Shown here: positions 51,273 to 60,727 of the stretch, piece after piece | How positions within the stretch are numbered: position 1 is the first letter of the stretch | Layout: every line of letters begins with the position of its first letter | Source of the DNA: Alkaliphilus flagellatus | GTDB lineage: Bacteria > Bacillota > Clostridia > Peptostreptococcales > Natronincolaceae | Direction of reading: 5' to 3' | Assembly: GCF_018919215.1 (NCBI RefSeq) | Contig: NZ_JAHLQK010000004.1 | Span: 372,001 to 436,000, forward strand | DNA: 64,000 nucleotides | Position numbers and translations under genes: made by a program | The notes under the pieces: generated by a model | Seen by the model: the letters and a program-made list of their open reading frames with translations, nothing else | Told to the model about the DNA's origin: nothing | Databases searched by the model: none

Positions 51273-53414
51273 CTATTCCCCTGTTGCAAACTCCCAACCC
51301 CAGTAACCATTGCTTGATTTTTTCAAACGAATTTTGCCATCAAACTTATTATTAGTTTGGGGCGATACCATCCCTTTTACAATGACTACTTTATTTTCAA
51401 TCAGTTTACTTACTATGGTTTTAGTCATTTTCTTTTTAAATTTTTTCATAAGTACATCTTCTTTAAACAATCCGAATTTACACCCCTGTTTATATTCACT
51501 ACAGTAAAAATTTTTAGGTCCTTCCATTACATTTCCAACTTTACATGCTGGACATATACCTAAAGTATTGTTGTAAGAACTACTCTTAAAATCTTTTTGA
51601 TTTTTTCCTTTATTGTATCTTTCAAATATAACTTCTTCTTTATTTCTAATTACATCTTCCACTATAAATGTTGTAAATCTAACAATACCATCCATGAACT
51701 TTTTAGAATCCAATTGATCTTTAGCAATTTTGTCTAGGGCCCTTTCCCATTTACCTGTAAGCTCTGGGGATGATAATTCATTAGAAGCGACCTGTATAAG
51801 TTTTCTCCCTTTTTCTGTAGATATTAAATTTTTCCCCTGTCTTTCTATATATCCAACATTTATAATCCTTTCAATAATTGAAGCCCTAGTAGCTGGTGTA
51901 CCAATACCACTTGCTTTTAATTGTTCTCTTAATTCCTCATCATCAATAAATTTTCCCGCATTTTCCATTGCACCTAAAAGTAGTGCTTCATTATATCTGT
52001 CTGGAGGTTTTGTTTGTTTTTTTTCTATATCTGCATTTTTTACCAAGCTTGTATATCCTTTTTGTATATTAGCTAGTAAACTTGTATTTATGCCTTTTTC
52101 TTTTTCATTATAGAGTATTCTCCAGCCTTGATTTATAGTTTGCTGCTCATTACTTTTGAAGTTTTCCTCTTCTACATTAGTTATTATAGTTATACTAAAA
52201 TATTCATAATCATTATAAAAAACAGATAAAAATCTTCTTGCAATAATATCGTAAATATTTTTCTCTTCCTCAGAGAATTTGTCCAGTATTGCCCTTTTTT
52301 CCGTAGGGATAATAGCATGATGATCCGAAACCTTACTATCATTAACAATCCTAGAAGTAATTGGTAACTTCTCTAATTTTTCTAAATTACCTGTATATTT
52401 TTGATACCCTTCCAACCCTACTTTTTTAATTAAGTTTTTTAATTTTGGAATTAAATCCTTGGATAAATAACGGCTATCAGTTCTTGGATATGTAATTACC
52501 TTTCTTTTTTCATAAAGAGCTTGAGCTATATCTAAAGTTCTTTGAGCGGTATATCCATATCGTTTGTTTGCATCTCTTTGTAACTCTGTTAAATCATATA
52601 ATAATGGTGGTTTTTTAACTACTTTTTTCTTTTGGCAATCTGTAACTTCGCCTTCTTTACCTACTACTTTATTCTTTATATATTCTGCCTTTTCAATAGT
52701 ATCTACTTTACTTTCCTTAGTTTCTAAATCTATCCAAGTACCACTATACTCTTTAAAATCTGCCTTTACCTCCCAATAATCAACAGGAGTAAAATTATCG
52801 ATTTCCATATCTCTATCAACTATAATCTTTAAAGTAGGTGTTTGTACTCTACCTATGGGAAGTAAGCTATTATATTTTATACTATATACCCTACTCCCAT
52901 TCATTCCTACCAACCAATCACTTTCACTTCTACACTTTGCTGAGTAATACAATGGATCATATGCTTTACCATCCCGTAACTTAGCGAATCCCTCCTTGAT
53001 TGCTTCTTCTGTAAGTGATGATATCCATAACCTTTTAAAAGGCTTTCTGCAGCCAACAAGCTCATATATATATCTAAAAATAAGTTCTCCCTCTCTACCA
53101 GCATCAGTAGCACATATTATTTCATCAACTTGTGAACCTTTAATCAAAGTTTTTACAATTTGATACTGTTTATATGTCTTAGGGTTAGGTTTAAGCTTTA
53201 TTTTTTCTGGTATAATAGGTAAATTATTAAATGCCCACTTCTTATAGTTAATATCATATTCCTCAGGGTCACATAATACAACTAAATGACCTATGGCCCA
53301 AGTAACTATATAGTTATCTCCTTCTATGTAACCATCTTTTTTATCTTTACAATTTAAAACCTTTGCAATATCTTTAGCTACACTAGGTTTTTCTGCTATT
53401 ACTAGTTTTTTCAT
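51273..53414 (-). CDS. topB: DNA topoisomerase III
   Basis: A 713-residue type IA topoisomerase. N-terminal Toprim: KLVIAEKPSVAKDIA and ICATDAGREGELIFR; catalytic tyrosine in VITYPRTDSRYL; later SGIGTPATRASIIERI and a C-terminal zinc-ribbon-like CPACKVGNVMEGPKNFYC. It relaxes and decatenates DNA. Length and motif order are standard for TopB. GAAAGGA site before the ATG. Monocistronic; a dispersed repeat copy lies just beyond its end. Confidence 0.95.
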   Translation of the reverse strand: MKKLVIAEKPSVAKDIAKVLNCKDKKDGYIEGDNYIVTWAIGHLVVLCDPEEYDINYKKWAFNNLPIIPEKIKLKPNPKTYKQYQIVKTLIKGSQVDEIICATDAGREGELIFRYIYELVGCRKPFKRLWISSLTEEAIKEGFAKLRDGKAYDPLYYSAKCRSESDWLVGMNGSRVYSIKYNSLLPIGRVQTPTLKIIVDRDMEIDNFTPVDYWEVKADFKEYSGTWIDLETKESKVDTIEKAEYIKNKVVGKEGEVTDCQKKKVVKKPPLLYDLTELQRDANKRYGYTAQRTLDIAQALYEKRKVITYPRTDSRYLSKDLIPKLKNLIKKVGLEGYQKYTGNLEKLEKLPITSRIVNDSKVSDHHAIIPTEKRAILDKFSEEEKNIYDIIARRFLSVFYNDYEYFSITIITNVEEENFKSNEQQTINQGWRILYNEKEKGINTSLLANIQKGYTSLVKNADIEKKQTKPPDRYNEALLLGAMENAGKFIDDEELREQLKASGIGTPATRASIIERIINVGYIERQGKNLISTEKGRKLIQVASNELSSPELTGKWERALDKIAKDQLDSKKFMDGIVRFTTFIVEDVIRNKEEVIFERYNKGKNQKDFKSSSYNNTLGICPACKVGNVMEGPKNFYCSEYKQGCKFGLFKEDVLMKKFKKKMTKTIVSKLIENKVVIVKGMVSPQTNNKFDGKIRLKKSSNGYWGWEFATGE

Positions 53415-53599
53415 ACCTTTATCCTTTCATAATAACTTACGCATTTATTATATATTATTTATCTTTATAATGGTAGGAAAAAATAGGTCTATTTTCCTAT
53501 TTACATTCGTATTTTTCTGATATATTTTTCTAGTTTTCGACAATATAACCTTATTTTCGACAACATTCTACATTTGTTATTATACTATAAAAATACAAC

Positions 53600-53625
53600 A
53601 AGAGCTAAAAATAATTTCAGCTCTT
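53600..53625 (-). terminator. Terminator of the ADP-ribosylglycohydrolase-like gene
   Basis: A 7-bp stem AAGAGCT/AGCTCTT with a 12-base loop and a T-rich exit on the minus strand, overlapping the last codons of the gene. Confidence 0.5.
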
Positions 53626-55137
53626 ATTCTGCAAACTTTTAATACCCTCTAATACTTCTCTACCTATTTCATATTCTGGCGCAATTTCAACTGCTCTTCG
53701 GGCATACTTTTCTGCCTTATCTAAATCATCTATGTTTAAATAAGTAACTGCTATATCACATAAAATTGTCGGATGATTTAAATCATAGATAAGGGCTTTT
53801 TTAAAACACCTTAAGGCATCCTCATAAGCTTCATTGTCTAGAAGCTTGCTTCCCAACCCTTCATATGCCTCTATAATATGAAGTTTTACTCTTTCATTTT
53901 TCTTAAAGTCAGGGCTTTTTGTTATAAGCTCTTCGAAGTATTTAATAGACATTGCATATTCTTCTTCTTTATTATATTTAATTCCTAACCATAATAACTT
54001 ATCTAATTCATCTTGAGATCGTTCTATTTCTATTTGATCTCGCATTCTTCTGTAAGGGTTATTGCTTTTATTTTTTAACGAAAGCTCAAATAGTCTATCA
54101 GATAAAGTTAAAATCTCTTTATCCATATATAATTTATTTATATATCCCTTTGGTATATTATTAAACCCTAAATATGCTCCTAGCAAGGCTAACACCATGG
54201 TCACTATTATATCGGTTTCTCTCATAGTTAAACATTCTTTTAATGTTTTTTCATAGTCGTTAGGATTTTTTAAAAAAATATATAAGGATAAGGGAATTGC
54301 CTCTAGAGAATTAGCACTACTCCCCCACTGTTCTTTTATCTCTTCAATCGAAATACTCTTATCAATCCATTCCTTTAATATACGATTAACCATTATATAT
54401 AAGTTCGCAATTTCTCCATTTTTACCTGTAGGGTATACTTTGGTTTCTATTCCTTTTATACTCTTACAAAGGGTATCTATAAATAGATTAAAATCATTTT
54501 TACTCTGCATGGAAAAAGCAGGAGTATTTAATAAGTATGCTACAGCTGAGGAAAATAAAATACTGGCAGCAACAGCAGTTTCATCCATATGGGTAATAAT
54601 TGTCTGAATTCCTCCAATTAATTTTAATGTAGTAAAATCTCCATAGTTTATTAATGCTAAGGGCACTCCTCTAATAGCTGCTCCAGCTTCTACGGAAGCT
54701 ATACCACATCTATACCATTCCATTCTGTGGTCTCTATAATTTAAAGTAAATTGCTCCATTACTTTATCTATTCCAATAATAGGTTGACGAATAAACCTAT
54801 TCGCTAAATCTTCTGGATTAAAGGTTTGATTAATAATTAAGGATTCTGCAAATAAAATAACAGTTGTGGTTTGCCATGTTCCCTTTAAAGAAGCAGTACT
54901 TCTTTCTCCCTTTAAAAAATGATTTATATGTTCAATCTCCTTTGACTGTTGACCTTCCCACGAACTTCCAAAGGCATCTCCAATAGCTAAGTTCACCATC
55001 GCTCCTCTAATTTTATCTCTATAATCTATATTTGATAAGGGGACTAAGTTCACATTTTCAGTACGTGTATTTAAATCAGGCATACCTATCTTTTCTACTA
55101 AAAAGTTATATATTTCCTCCAATAAACTTATATACAT
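53617..55137 (-). CDS. Degenerate ADP-ribosylglycohydrolase fold fused to TPR repeats
   Basis: A 506-residue protein. Residues about 35-345 follow the ADP-ribosylglycohydrolase (DraG/ARH) fold: DKIRGAMVNLAIGDAFGSSWEG is the classic opening and GAYLGFNNIP the classic close. Residues about 360-500 are TPR-like (YNKEEEYAMSIKYFEELI, YEDALRCFKKALIYDLNHP). The metal-binding TDDT motif is replaced by QTTT (GTWQTTTVILFAESL) and the C-terminal D-x-D-T site by RETD, so the catalytic dimetal site looks lost. It is probably a binding or regulatory pseudoenzyme. The nearby topB and pyr genes give no functional hint. Confidence 0.8.
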   Translation of the reverse strand: MYISLLEEIYNFLVEKIGMPDLNTRTENVNLVPLSNIDYRDKIRGAMVNLAIGDAFGSSWEGQQSKEIEHINHFLKGERSTASLKGTWQTTTVILFAESLIINQTFNPEDLANRFIRQPIIGIDKVMEQFTLNYRDHRMEWYRCGIASVEAGAAIRGVPLALINYGDFTTLKLIGGIQTIITHMDETAVAASILFSSAVAYLLNTPAFSMQSKNDFNLFIDTLCKSIKGIETKVYPTGKNGEIANLYIMVNRILKEWIDKSISIEEIKEQWGSSANSLEAIPLSLYIFLKNPNDYEKTLKECLTMRETDIIVTMVLALLGAYLGFNNIPKGYINKLYMDKEILTLSDRLFELSLKNKSNNPYRRMRDQIEIERSQDELDKLLWLGIKYNKEEEYAMSIKYFEELITKSPDFKKNERVKLHIIEAYEGLGSKLLDNEAYEDALRCFKKALIYDLNHPTILCDIAVTYLNIDDLDKAEKYARRAVEIAPEYEIGREVLEGIKSLQNKS

Positions 55138-55297
55138 AACCCATGCACCCCCTTTATATTATTCTATATCTCAAATATTCTACAATACCATAGTTTTTCC
55201 TTCATAATTCCGTCAATACTTATTAAATTTATTATTATTGTTTATTGACTTAATACTATTTTCATGGTATATTTTTAAAAAAGAATATGCCTTTAAA

Positions 55298-55412
55298 TTG
55301 GTACTGTGAGACCAAAAAGGATCGGATATAAACTCTAAGTATATTATTTGAAAAATATATTGCTTTGAGTTACTTTCTAACCCCTTTGGTTATTGCGTAA
55401 GCCAATGGGGTT
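55298..55412 (+). promoter_or_regulatory. PyrR-type attenuator upstream of pyrB
   Basis: A hairpin TTGGT/ACCAA (55298-55315) with loop ACTGTGAG resembles a PyrR-binding loop. Its 3' side plus following bases, ACCAAAAAGG (55311-55320), can pair with CCCCTTTGGT (55381-55390) as antiterminator. That pairing excludes the terminator AACCCCTTTGG/CCAATGGGGTT (55379-55412, then T-rich). This is the anti-antiterminator, antiterminator and terminator arrangement of pyr operons: with UMP-bound PyrR transcription stops. Confidence 0.75.
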
Positions 55413-55433
55413 ATTCTATTTTGCCTTTAACTT

Positions 55434-55484
55434 AGTCCAGTGAGGCTAGAAAGGGAGTTAACGCTCCCAAATGAAAAGGGAGGA
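55434..55484 (+). promoter_or_regulatory. Second PyrR-binding loop overlapping the pyrB ribosome binding site region
   Basis: AGTCCAGTGAGGCT (55434-55447) matches the PyrR RNA consensus. It is followed by GGGAG (55453-55457) and CTCCC (55464-55468); CTCCC can pair either with that GGGAG or with the ribosome binding site GGGAGG (55478-55483) before the pyrB ATG. Binding could therefore also affect translation of pyrB. Confidence 0.7.
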
Positions 55485-55490
55485 AATGCA

Positions 55491-56426
55491 ATGAAACTAA
55501 AAGGCAGACATCTTATAGATGTAAACGACTTTACTGTGGAAGAACTTCAAGCTATTATCAACCTAGGACTTGTAATATACAAAAATCCATCAAAATTCAG
55601 TGAGTTATGTAAAGGGAAAATTCTTGGAACCTTGTTTTATGAGCCTAGCACAAGAACACGTTTAAGCTTTGAATCCGCAATGCTTCGAATGGGAGGCACC
55701 GTTCTTGGCTTTGCAGATGCAGAAACTAGCTCAGTAAAGAAAGGAGAAAGTGTTGCAGATACCATAAGGGTTTTAGATGGCTATGCAGACATTATAGTAA
55801 TGCGTCACCCAAGGGAAGGAGCACCCCTTCTAGCATCACAATATTCTACAGTTCCTATTATAAATGGTGGCGATGGTGGTCATCAACACCCTACTCAAAC
55901 TTTAACAGATTTATTAACTATACAATACTATAAAAATCATATCGAAAATCTTAAGGTTGCTATATGTGGAGATCTACTCTTTGGAAGAACAGTACATTCT
56001 TTGCTTAAAACTTTAAGTCGCTTTCCTAATATAGAATTCATATTAATATCTCCACCAGAATTAAAAATTCCCCTTCACTTAAAAAATGATGTTATAGAAA
56101 AACATAATGTAAAAATTATTGAAACCACTTCTTTAGAGGAGCATATGAAAGATATTGATGTTTTATATATGACCAGAATTCAAAAAGAAAGGTTTTTTAA
56201 TGAAGATGACTATATTAAATTAAAAGATAGCTATATTTTAACCCCTGAAAAACTCAAATATGCTAAAGAAGATTTGCTGCTAATGCATCCACTACCACGG
56301 GTTAACGAAATAAACTATGATGTGGATAAAGATCCTAGAGCAAAATATTTTCAACAGGCAAGACTTGGAGTATTTGCAAGAATGGCTCTAATGGTGCTAC
56401 TTTTAGGGAGGGATACTAATGCTTAA
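55491..56426 (+). CDS. pyrB: Aspartate carbamoyltransferase, catalytic subunit
   Basis: A 311-residue enzyme making N-carbamoyl-L-aspartate from carbamoyl phosphate and aspartate, the committed step of pyrimidine synthesis. Carbamoyl-phosphate motif [21 protein letters not shown], then [12 protein letters not shown] and [10 protein letters not shown]. The strong GGGAGG sets the start at the ATG at 55491, giving normal length; the frame extends to 55440. It overlaps pyrI by eight bases. Expression is expected to fall when UMP is high through the leader elements. Confidence 0.97.
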   Translation: MKLKGRHLIDVNDFTVEELQAIINLGLVIYKNPSKFSELCKGKILGTLFYEPSTRTRLSFESAMLRMGGTVLGFADAETSSVKKGESVADTIRVLDGYADIIVMRHPREGAPLLASQYSTVPIINGGDGGHQHPTQTLTDLLTIQYYKNHIENLKVAICGDLLFGRTVHSLLKTLSRFPNIEFILISPPELKIPLHLKNDVIEKHNVKIIETTSLEEHMKDIDVLYMTRIQKERFFNEDDYIKLKDSYILTPEKLKYAKEDLLLMHPLPRVNEINYDVDKDPRAKYFQQARLGVFARMALMVLLLGRDTNA

Positions 56427-56847
56427 AGTAACCGGAATTACACAAGGAATTGTAATAGACCATATTACATCAGGAAATGGACTTAAAATTTTCAACAAAT
56501 TAAGATTAGATAAAATAGATGCACCTGTAGTTTTGCTAATGAAAGTAAATAGCCATATACTAGGTAAAAAAGATATTATTAAGATACAAGACCATGTCGA
56601 TATAGATATGACTGTACTAGGGCTTATTGATCAAAATGCTACTGTGAATATTATAAAAAATGGAGAGATTACTTCAAAATCAAAAGTTGAAATACCTAAA
56701 AAGATAAAAGGGCTATTCCAGTGCAAAAATCCTCGTTGTATAACAACTGTAGATGATTATACTATATCAGAATTCACATTAGTACCTAACGGAAAAATTC
56801 AATATCGTTGTAACTACTGTGAAGAGCTGACAGAATATAAACTCTAG
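56419..56847 (+). CDS. pyrI: Aspartate carbamoyltransferase, regulatory subunit
   Basis: A 142-residue regulatory subunit. It has the N-terminal nucleotide-binding part ([19 protein letters not shown]) and a C-terminal zinc domain with four cysteines, CKNPRCITT and YRCNYCEE. It forms the allosteric holoenzyme with PyrB, responding to CTP/ATP. In most Bacillus-type Firmicutes pyrI is absent; its presence here fits Clostridia. Start overlaps the pyrB stop. Confidence 0.96.
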   Translation: MLKVTGITQGIVIDHITSGNGLKIFNKLRLDKIDAPVVLLMKVNSHILGKKDIIKIQDHVDIDMTVLGLIDQNATVNIIKNGEITSKSKVEIPKKIKGLFQCKNPRCITTVDDYTISEFTLVPNGKIQYRCNYCEELTEYKL

Positions 56848-56871
56848 TAGTTATTGGCCGGAGGTGTAGAT

Positions 56872-57804
56872 ATGAGTAAACGAATAGTAATCGCCCTAGG
56901 GGGTAACGCCTTAGGGAATAATCCTGAAGAACAGCTTTTAGCGGTGAAAAGTACAGCAAAGCCAATAGTAGATTTAATAGAAGAAGGAAACGAAGTAATA
57001 ATATGCCATGGAAATGGTCCACAAGTAGGTATGATTAACCTAGCAATGGAAGAAGCTTCTAAATCTAATGCAATTATTCCTGAAATACCCTTCCCCGAAT
57101 GTAACGCTATGAGCCAGGGTTATATTGGATATCATCTACAAAATGCCCTAAGAGAAGAACTTATAAAAAGAGATATTAAGAAACCTGTTGCAACTGTTAT
57201 TACTCAAGTTATAGTAGATAAAAATGATACGGCCTTCCAAAACCCTACAAAACCAATAGGTGCATTTTATACAAAGGAAGAAGCTGAAATATTAGAAAAA
57301 GAAAAAAGTTATGTAGTAGTAGAAGACGCAGGTAGAGGATATAGAAGAGTAGTTCCTTCTCCACTTCCTATTAGAATAGTCGAAGAGGATATTATAAAAA
57401 CCTTAACTAAGGCAAGCCATATTGTTATAGCTGTAGGTGGCGGTGGAATACCAGTAATAGAAGAAGAAAATAGTCTAATAGGAGTTTCCGCCGTAATCGA
57501 TAAGGACTTTGCCAGTGAAAAACTAGCTGAAGTTGTTGAAGCAGATTATTTAATAATCCTTACAGCAGTAGAAAAAGTAGCCCTTAACTACGGAAAGGAA
57601 AACGAAAAGTTTCTTGATACAATAAGTATTTATGAAGTTAAACAGTATATAAAAGAAGGTCATTTTGCTAGAGGCTCTATGCTTCCTAAGGTTGAAGCGG
57701 CCATAAAGTTTGCTGAAAGTAAAGAAGGCAGAAAAGCCCTTATTACCTCTTTAGAGAAAGCCAAAGAAGGTATAGAAGGAAAGACTGGAACTTTGATAGT
57801 TTAA
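56872..57804 (+). CDS. arcC: Carbamate kinase
   Basis: A 310-residue amino-acid-kinase fold enzyme interconverting ATP + carbamate with ADP + carbamoyl phosphate. Motifs: KRIVIALGGNALGN, HGNGPQVGMINLAM, QALRE-type PFPECNAMSQGYIGYHLQNAL and VAVGGGGIPVI. GGAGGTG before the ATG at 56872; a TTG at 56854 is in frame but lies before the ribosome binding site. It is 24 bases after pyrI and shares a terminator with it, so it is in the PyrR-controlled operon. It probably supplies carbamoyl phosphate to PyrB from ammonia and bicarbonate, but catabolic use is possible. Confidence 0.95.
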   Translation: MSKRIVIALGGNALGNNPEEQLLAVKSTAKPIVDLIEEGNEVIICHGNGPQVGMINLAMEEASKSNAIIPEIPFPECNAMSQGYIGYHLQNALREELIKRDIKKPVATVITQVIVDKNDTAFQNPTKPIGAFYTKEEAEILEKEKSYVVVEDAGRGYRRVVPSPLPIRIVEEDIIKTLTKASHIVIAVGGGGIPVIEEENSLIGVSAVIDKDFASEKLAEVVEADYLIILTAVEKVALNYGKENEKFLDTISIYEVKQYIKEGHFARGSMLPKVEAAIKFAESKEGRKALITSLEKAKEGIEGKTGTLIV

Positions 57805-57896
57805 TTGTGTATATATAGTTTAGTGTATTTTAATAAATTTAAGTATTAAGAATATATTTCCTGCTCCATATTTCTTCTTATTTTCCTTTTATTTTA

Positions 57897-57930
57897 TAAA
57901 AATAAGACTCCTAAAAGAGTCTTATTTTTA
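57897..57930. terminator. Bidirectional terminator, arcC / cadA
   Basis: A perfect 14-bp stem (TAAAAATAAGACTC at 57897-57910, complement 57917-57930) with a 6-base loop between convergent genes. Confidence 0.85.
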
Positions 57931-57947
57931 CATATATTAAAAAAAGT

Positions 57948-60143
57948 TTAAATATCTTTCACATTTAAAACTCTCATAGCATTTAATACTGCAATAAGAG
58001 CTACACCTACATCTGCAAATACTGCTTCCCACATAGTTGCAAGACCACCCGCACCTAATACCAATACAATAGCCTTTACTCCAAAGGCAAATATAATGTT
58101 TTGCCATACAATACGTCTAGTTCTTTTAGCTATTTTTATTGCACTCACTAGCTTCATTGGTTCGTCGGTCATTAAAACAACATCAGCTGCTTCTATAGCT
58201 GCATCAGAACCTAATCCACCCATTGCTACCCCTATATCTGCTCTAGCTAGCACTGGTGCGTCGTTGATTCCATCTCCAACAAAAATTAACTTCCCTTTTT
58301 CTGATTTCTGTCTATCTAACATTTCCAGCTTCTCGACTTTTTGATCAGGTAAAAGTTCTGCATGTACTTCGTCTAAGCCTAATTCCTTCGCTACTCTTAC
58401 TCCTACCTGTTTGTTATCTCCTGTAAGCATAACAGTCCTATTAACACCAATATTTTTTAATTCTTTAATTGCTTTTTGTGAATCTTCCTTTATCTCATCG
58501 GAAATAATGATAGAACCCGCAAATTTTCCATTAACAGCTATATATACTATAGTTCCTATAGTTTCTACTGAGTCATATGCAACTTTTTTCTCATCCATTA
58601 ATTTAGCATTTCCAGCTAAAATCTCTTTATCTTTTACCTTTACTTTAATTCCATGTCCTGATATTTCTTCATAGTTTTCAATTTCATCCTTATTTATATC
58701 TTTTCCATAGGCCTTCAAAATAGATATAGCAATAGGATGATTAGAATGACTTTCTGCATAAGCAGCGTACTCTAATAGTTCTTCCTTTGAAATATTTTTA
58801 TTAGCATTTATTTCAGTTACTTTAAATACACCCTTTGTTAATGTACCTGTTTTATCAAATACTACTGTATCAACATTGTTAAGTGCTTCTAGGTAATTTC
58901 CACCCTTTATTAGAATTCCATTTTTAGATGCTCCACCAATTCCTCCGAAGAATCCTAGTGGTATAGATACTACTAATGCACAAGGACAAGATATTACAAG
59001 GAATATAAGTGCTCTATAGATCCATTCCGAGAAAGTAGCACCTTCGATTACTAGTGGTGGAATCACCGCTAAACCTAGGGCTGCAAATACAACTACTGGT
59101 GTGTAGTATCTTGCAAATTTAGTTATAAAGTTCTCTGTAGGTGCCTTTTTACTACTAGCATTTTCTACTAATTCTAAAATCTTAGACACTGTAGATTCTC
59201 CAAATTCTTTACTTACCTTAACTGTCAGCAAACCATTTTTATTAATAAATCCACCTAACACATTGCTTCCTTCTTCAACTTCTCTTGGCACAGATTCCCC
59301 TGTTAAAGCAGAAGTATCTACCATAGATTTTCCCTCTATAACCACCCCATCTAAAGGTACTTTTTCTCCAGGCTTAATTATAATATAGTCACCTACTACA
59401 ACCTCTTCTGGCGAAACTTTTTTCTCTTTATTTCCTACCCTAAGGTTTGCATAATCCGGTCTAATATCCATAAGTGCTGCAATAGATTTTCTAGATCTGT
59501 TAACTGCTAAATCTTGGAAAAACTCTCCTATTTGATAGAAAAGCATTACTGCTACCCCTTCTGGAAATTCTCCAATAGCAAAAGCACCTATTGTTGCTAT
59601 ACCCATTAGGAAGTTTTCATCAAAGACTTGACCCCTTAATATATTTCTTCCTGCCCTTAGTAGGACTTCGCCACCTACAAGAAGATAGCTTATAAAGTAG
59701 AGTACAAATTCCACAGTGTTTGGCATTTTAAAAACTATGGCTATGAAAAATAGCATAGCTCCTATTCCTAATCCTATAAGCTCCTTTTTATTACCTCCGC
59801 TTCCATGGCTATGAGCATGACTATTCCCATGATTATGTCCATCACAATGTCCATCACAGTGTCCATGGTCATGATTATTATGGTTATTATGTTTGATTTT
59901 ATTTTTTATTTTTTCTGTTACAACTACATGAGGCTCTAGTTTTTTCACTATACCCCTTGTATCATTAACAATAGATTCTAGCTTTGATATATCATCTACC
60001 TCAATACCTAAAGTTTTAGTAACAAAATTTACAGTAGCTAATCGCACACCATCTAATTCATTAACTTTTACTTCTATCTTAGACGCACAGTTTGCACAGT
60101 CTAATCCCTCTAAAATAAATTCTTTACGAAGTCCTGCACTCAT
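57948..60143 (-). CDS. cadA: Heavy-metal (Zn/Cd) efflux P-type ATPase
   Basis: A 731-residue P1B-type ATPase exporting zinc, cadmium or lead. An HMA domain with GLDCANCASK (C16, C19) opens it, followed by a histidine-rich linker (about residues 86-115). CPC (C386-P387-C388) lies in helix 6 and the phosphorylation motif DKTGT begins at D430. The C-terminal helix has GGLATMWEAVFADVGVALI, typical of the Zn/Cd subgroup. The regulator cadC is immediately upstream, transcribed first in the same direction, so the pair forms a metal-inducible operon. Confidence 0.94.
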   Translation of the reverse strand: MSAGLRKEFILEGLDCANCASKIEVKVNELDGVRLATVNFVTKTLGIEVDDISKLESIVNDTRGIVKKLEPHVVVTEKIKNKIKHNNHNNHDHGHCDGHCDGHNHGNSHAHSHGSGGNKKELIGLGIGAMLFFIAIVFKMPNTVEFVLYFISYLLVGGEVLLRAGRNILRGQVFDENFLMGIATIGAFAIGEFPEGVAVMLFYQIGEFFQDLAVNRSRKSIAALMDIRPDYANLRVGNKEKKVSPEEVVVGDYIIIKPGEKVPLDGVVIEGKSMVDTSALTGESVPREVEEGSNVLGGFINKNGLLTVKVSKEFGESTVSKILELVENASSKKAPTENFITKFARYYTPVVVFAALGLAVIPPLVIEGATFSEWIYRALIFLVISCPCALVVSIPLGFFGGIGGASKNGILIKGGNYLEALNNVDTVVFDKTGTLTKGVFKVTEINANKNISKEELLEYAAYAESHSNHPIAISILKAYGKDINKDEIENYEEISGHGIKVKVKDKEILAGNAKLMDEKKVAYDSVETIGTIVYIAVNGKFAGSIIISDEIKEDSQKAIKELKNIGVNRTVMLTGDNKQVGVRVAKELGLDEVHAELLPDQKVEKLEMLDRQKSEKGKLIFVGDGINDAPVLARADIGVAMGGLGSDAAIEAADVVLMTDEPMKLVSAIKIAKRTRRIVWQNIIFAFGVKAIVLVLGAGGLATMWEAVFADVGVALIAVLNAMRVLNVKDI

Positions 60144-60157
60144 GTTTTTTCCCCCAT

Positions 60158-60526
60158 TTATTTATGATTTATATGAATAAAGCCTTGCTCAAAAATAGTT
60201 TTAACGTGTTCATCATCTAATGAATAATAAACTACCTTTCCATCTTTTCTAAATTTTACAAGTCCAGCTTGTTTAAGTACCCTTAACTGATGGGAAATTG
60301 CTGATTGATTCATTCCCAGTAATACAGCTATATCACAAACACACATCTCTGCTTCAAATAATGCATGAAGAATTTTAATTCTTGTTGTATCTCCAAAAAC
60401 CTTAAATAATTCAGCTAAGTCATATAATTTTTCTTCTTGAGGCATTGATTGCTTAACTCTATTAACTACATCTTCGTGTATAACATTGCAGTTACACGAC
60501 TCTGCATTAACTTGATTTATAGACAT
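60158..60526 (-). CDS. cadC: ArsR/SmtB-family metal-responsive repressor
   Basis: A 122-residue winged-helix repressor. Metal-sensing cysteines: EMCVCD in the helix-3 position and CNC near the N-terminus (QVNAESCNCNVI), as in CadC. The DNA-binding helices are in IAVLLGMNQSAISHQLRVLKQAGL, and the C-terminal KVVYYSLDDEHVKTIFEQGFIHINH has histidines that can bind zinc. It is followed 14 bases later by the P-type ATPase. It should repress the operon until bound by Zn, Cd or Pb. Confidence 0.93.
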   Translation of the reverse strand: MSINQVNAESCNCNVIHEDVVNRVKQSMPQEEKLYDLAELFKVFGDTTRIKILHALFEAEMCVCDIAVLLGMNQSAISHQLRVLKQAGLVKFRKDGKVVYYSLDDEHVKTIFEQGFIHINHK

Positions 60527-60547
60527 AATATCATCCTTTCTTTATAT

Positions 60548-60570
60548 ATGAACATCTATTCATATGTTCA
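60548..60570 (-). promoter_or_regulatory. CadC-type operator
   Basis: An inverted repeat TGAACAT (60549-60555) and ATGTTCA (60564-60570), 7 bp each side of an 8-base centre, 22 bases upstream of the cadC ATG. It fits an ArsR/SmtB-family operator and overlaps the likely promoter. Confidence 0.7.
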
Positions 60571-60647
60571 CTTATAGTATATTATATATACATATTTTTG
60601 GCAACAATATTTTTTAAAAAAGTCTTTAATTTTTATTTAAAATAAAA

Positions 60648-60676
60648 AACTAGAAAGGTATTAAGCCCTTCTAGTT
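60648..60676 (-). terminator. Terminator of the second P-type ATPase gene
   Basis: AACTAGAAGGG/(C)CTTTCTAGTT stem with one G-T/T-C irregularity and a T-rich tail on the minus strand, about 50 bases after the ATPase stop. Confidence 0.7.
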
Positions 60677-60727
60677 AAGTTGGTGGCTAGATATTCCACC
60701 CCTATATACTTCATATTTATAAATCAT

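Noticed and set aside
51730-52113. Plus-strand open frame inside topB
   Set aside because: Antisense to conserved topoisomerase motifs, low-complexity hydrophobic translation, no ribosome binding site.
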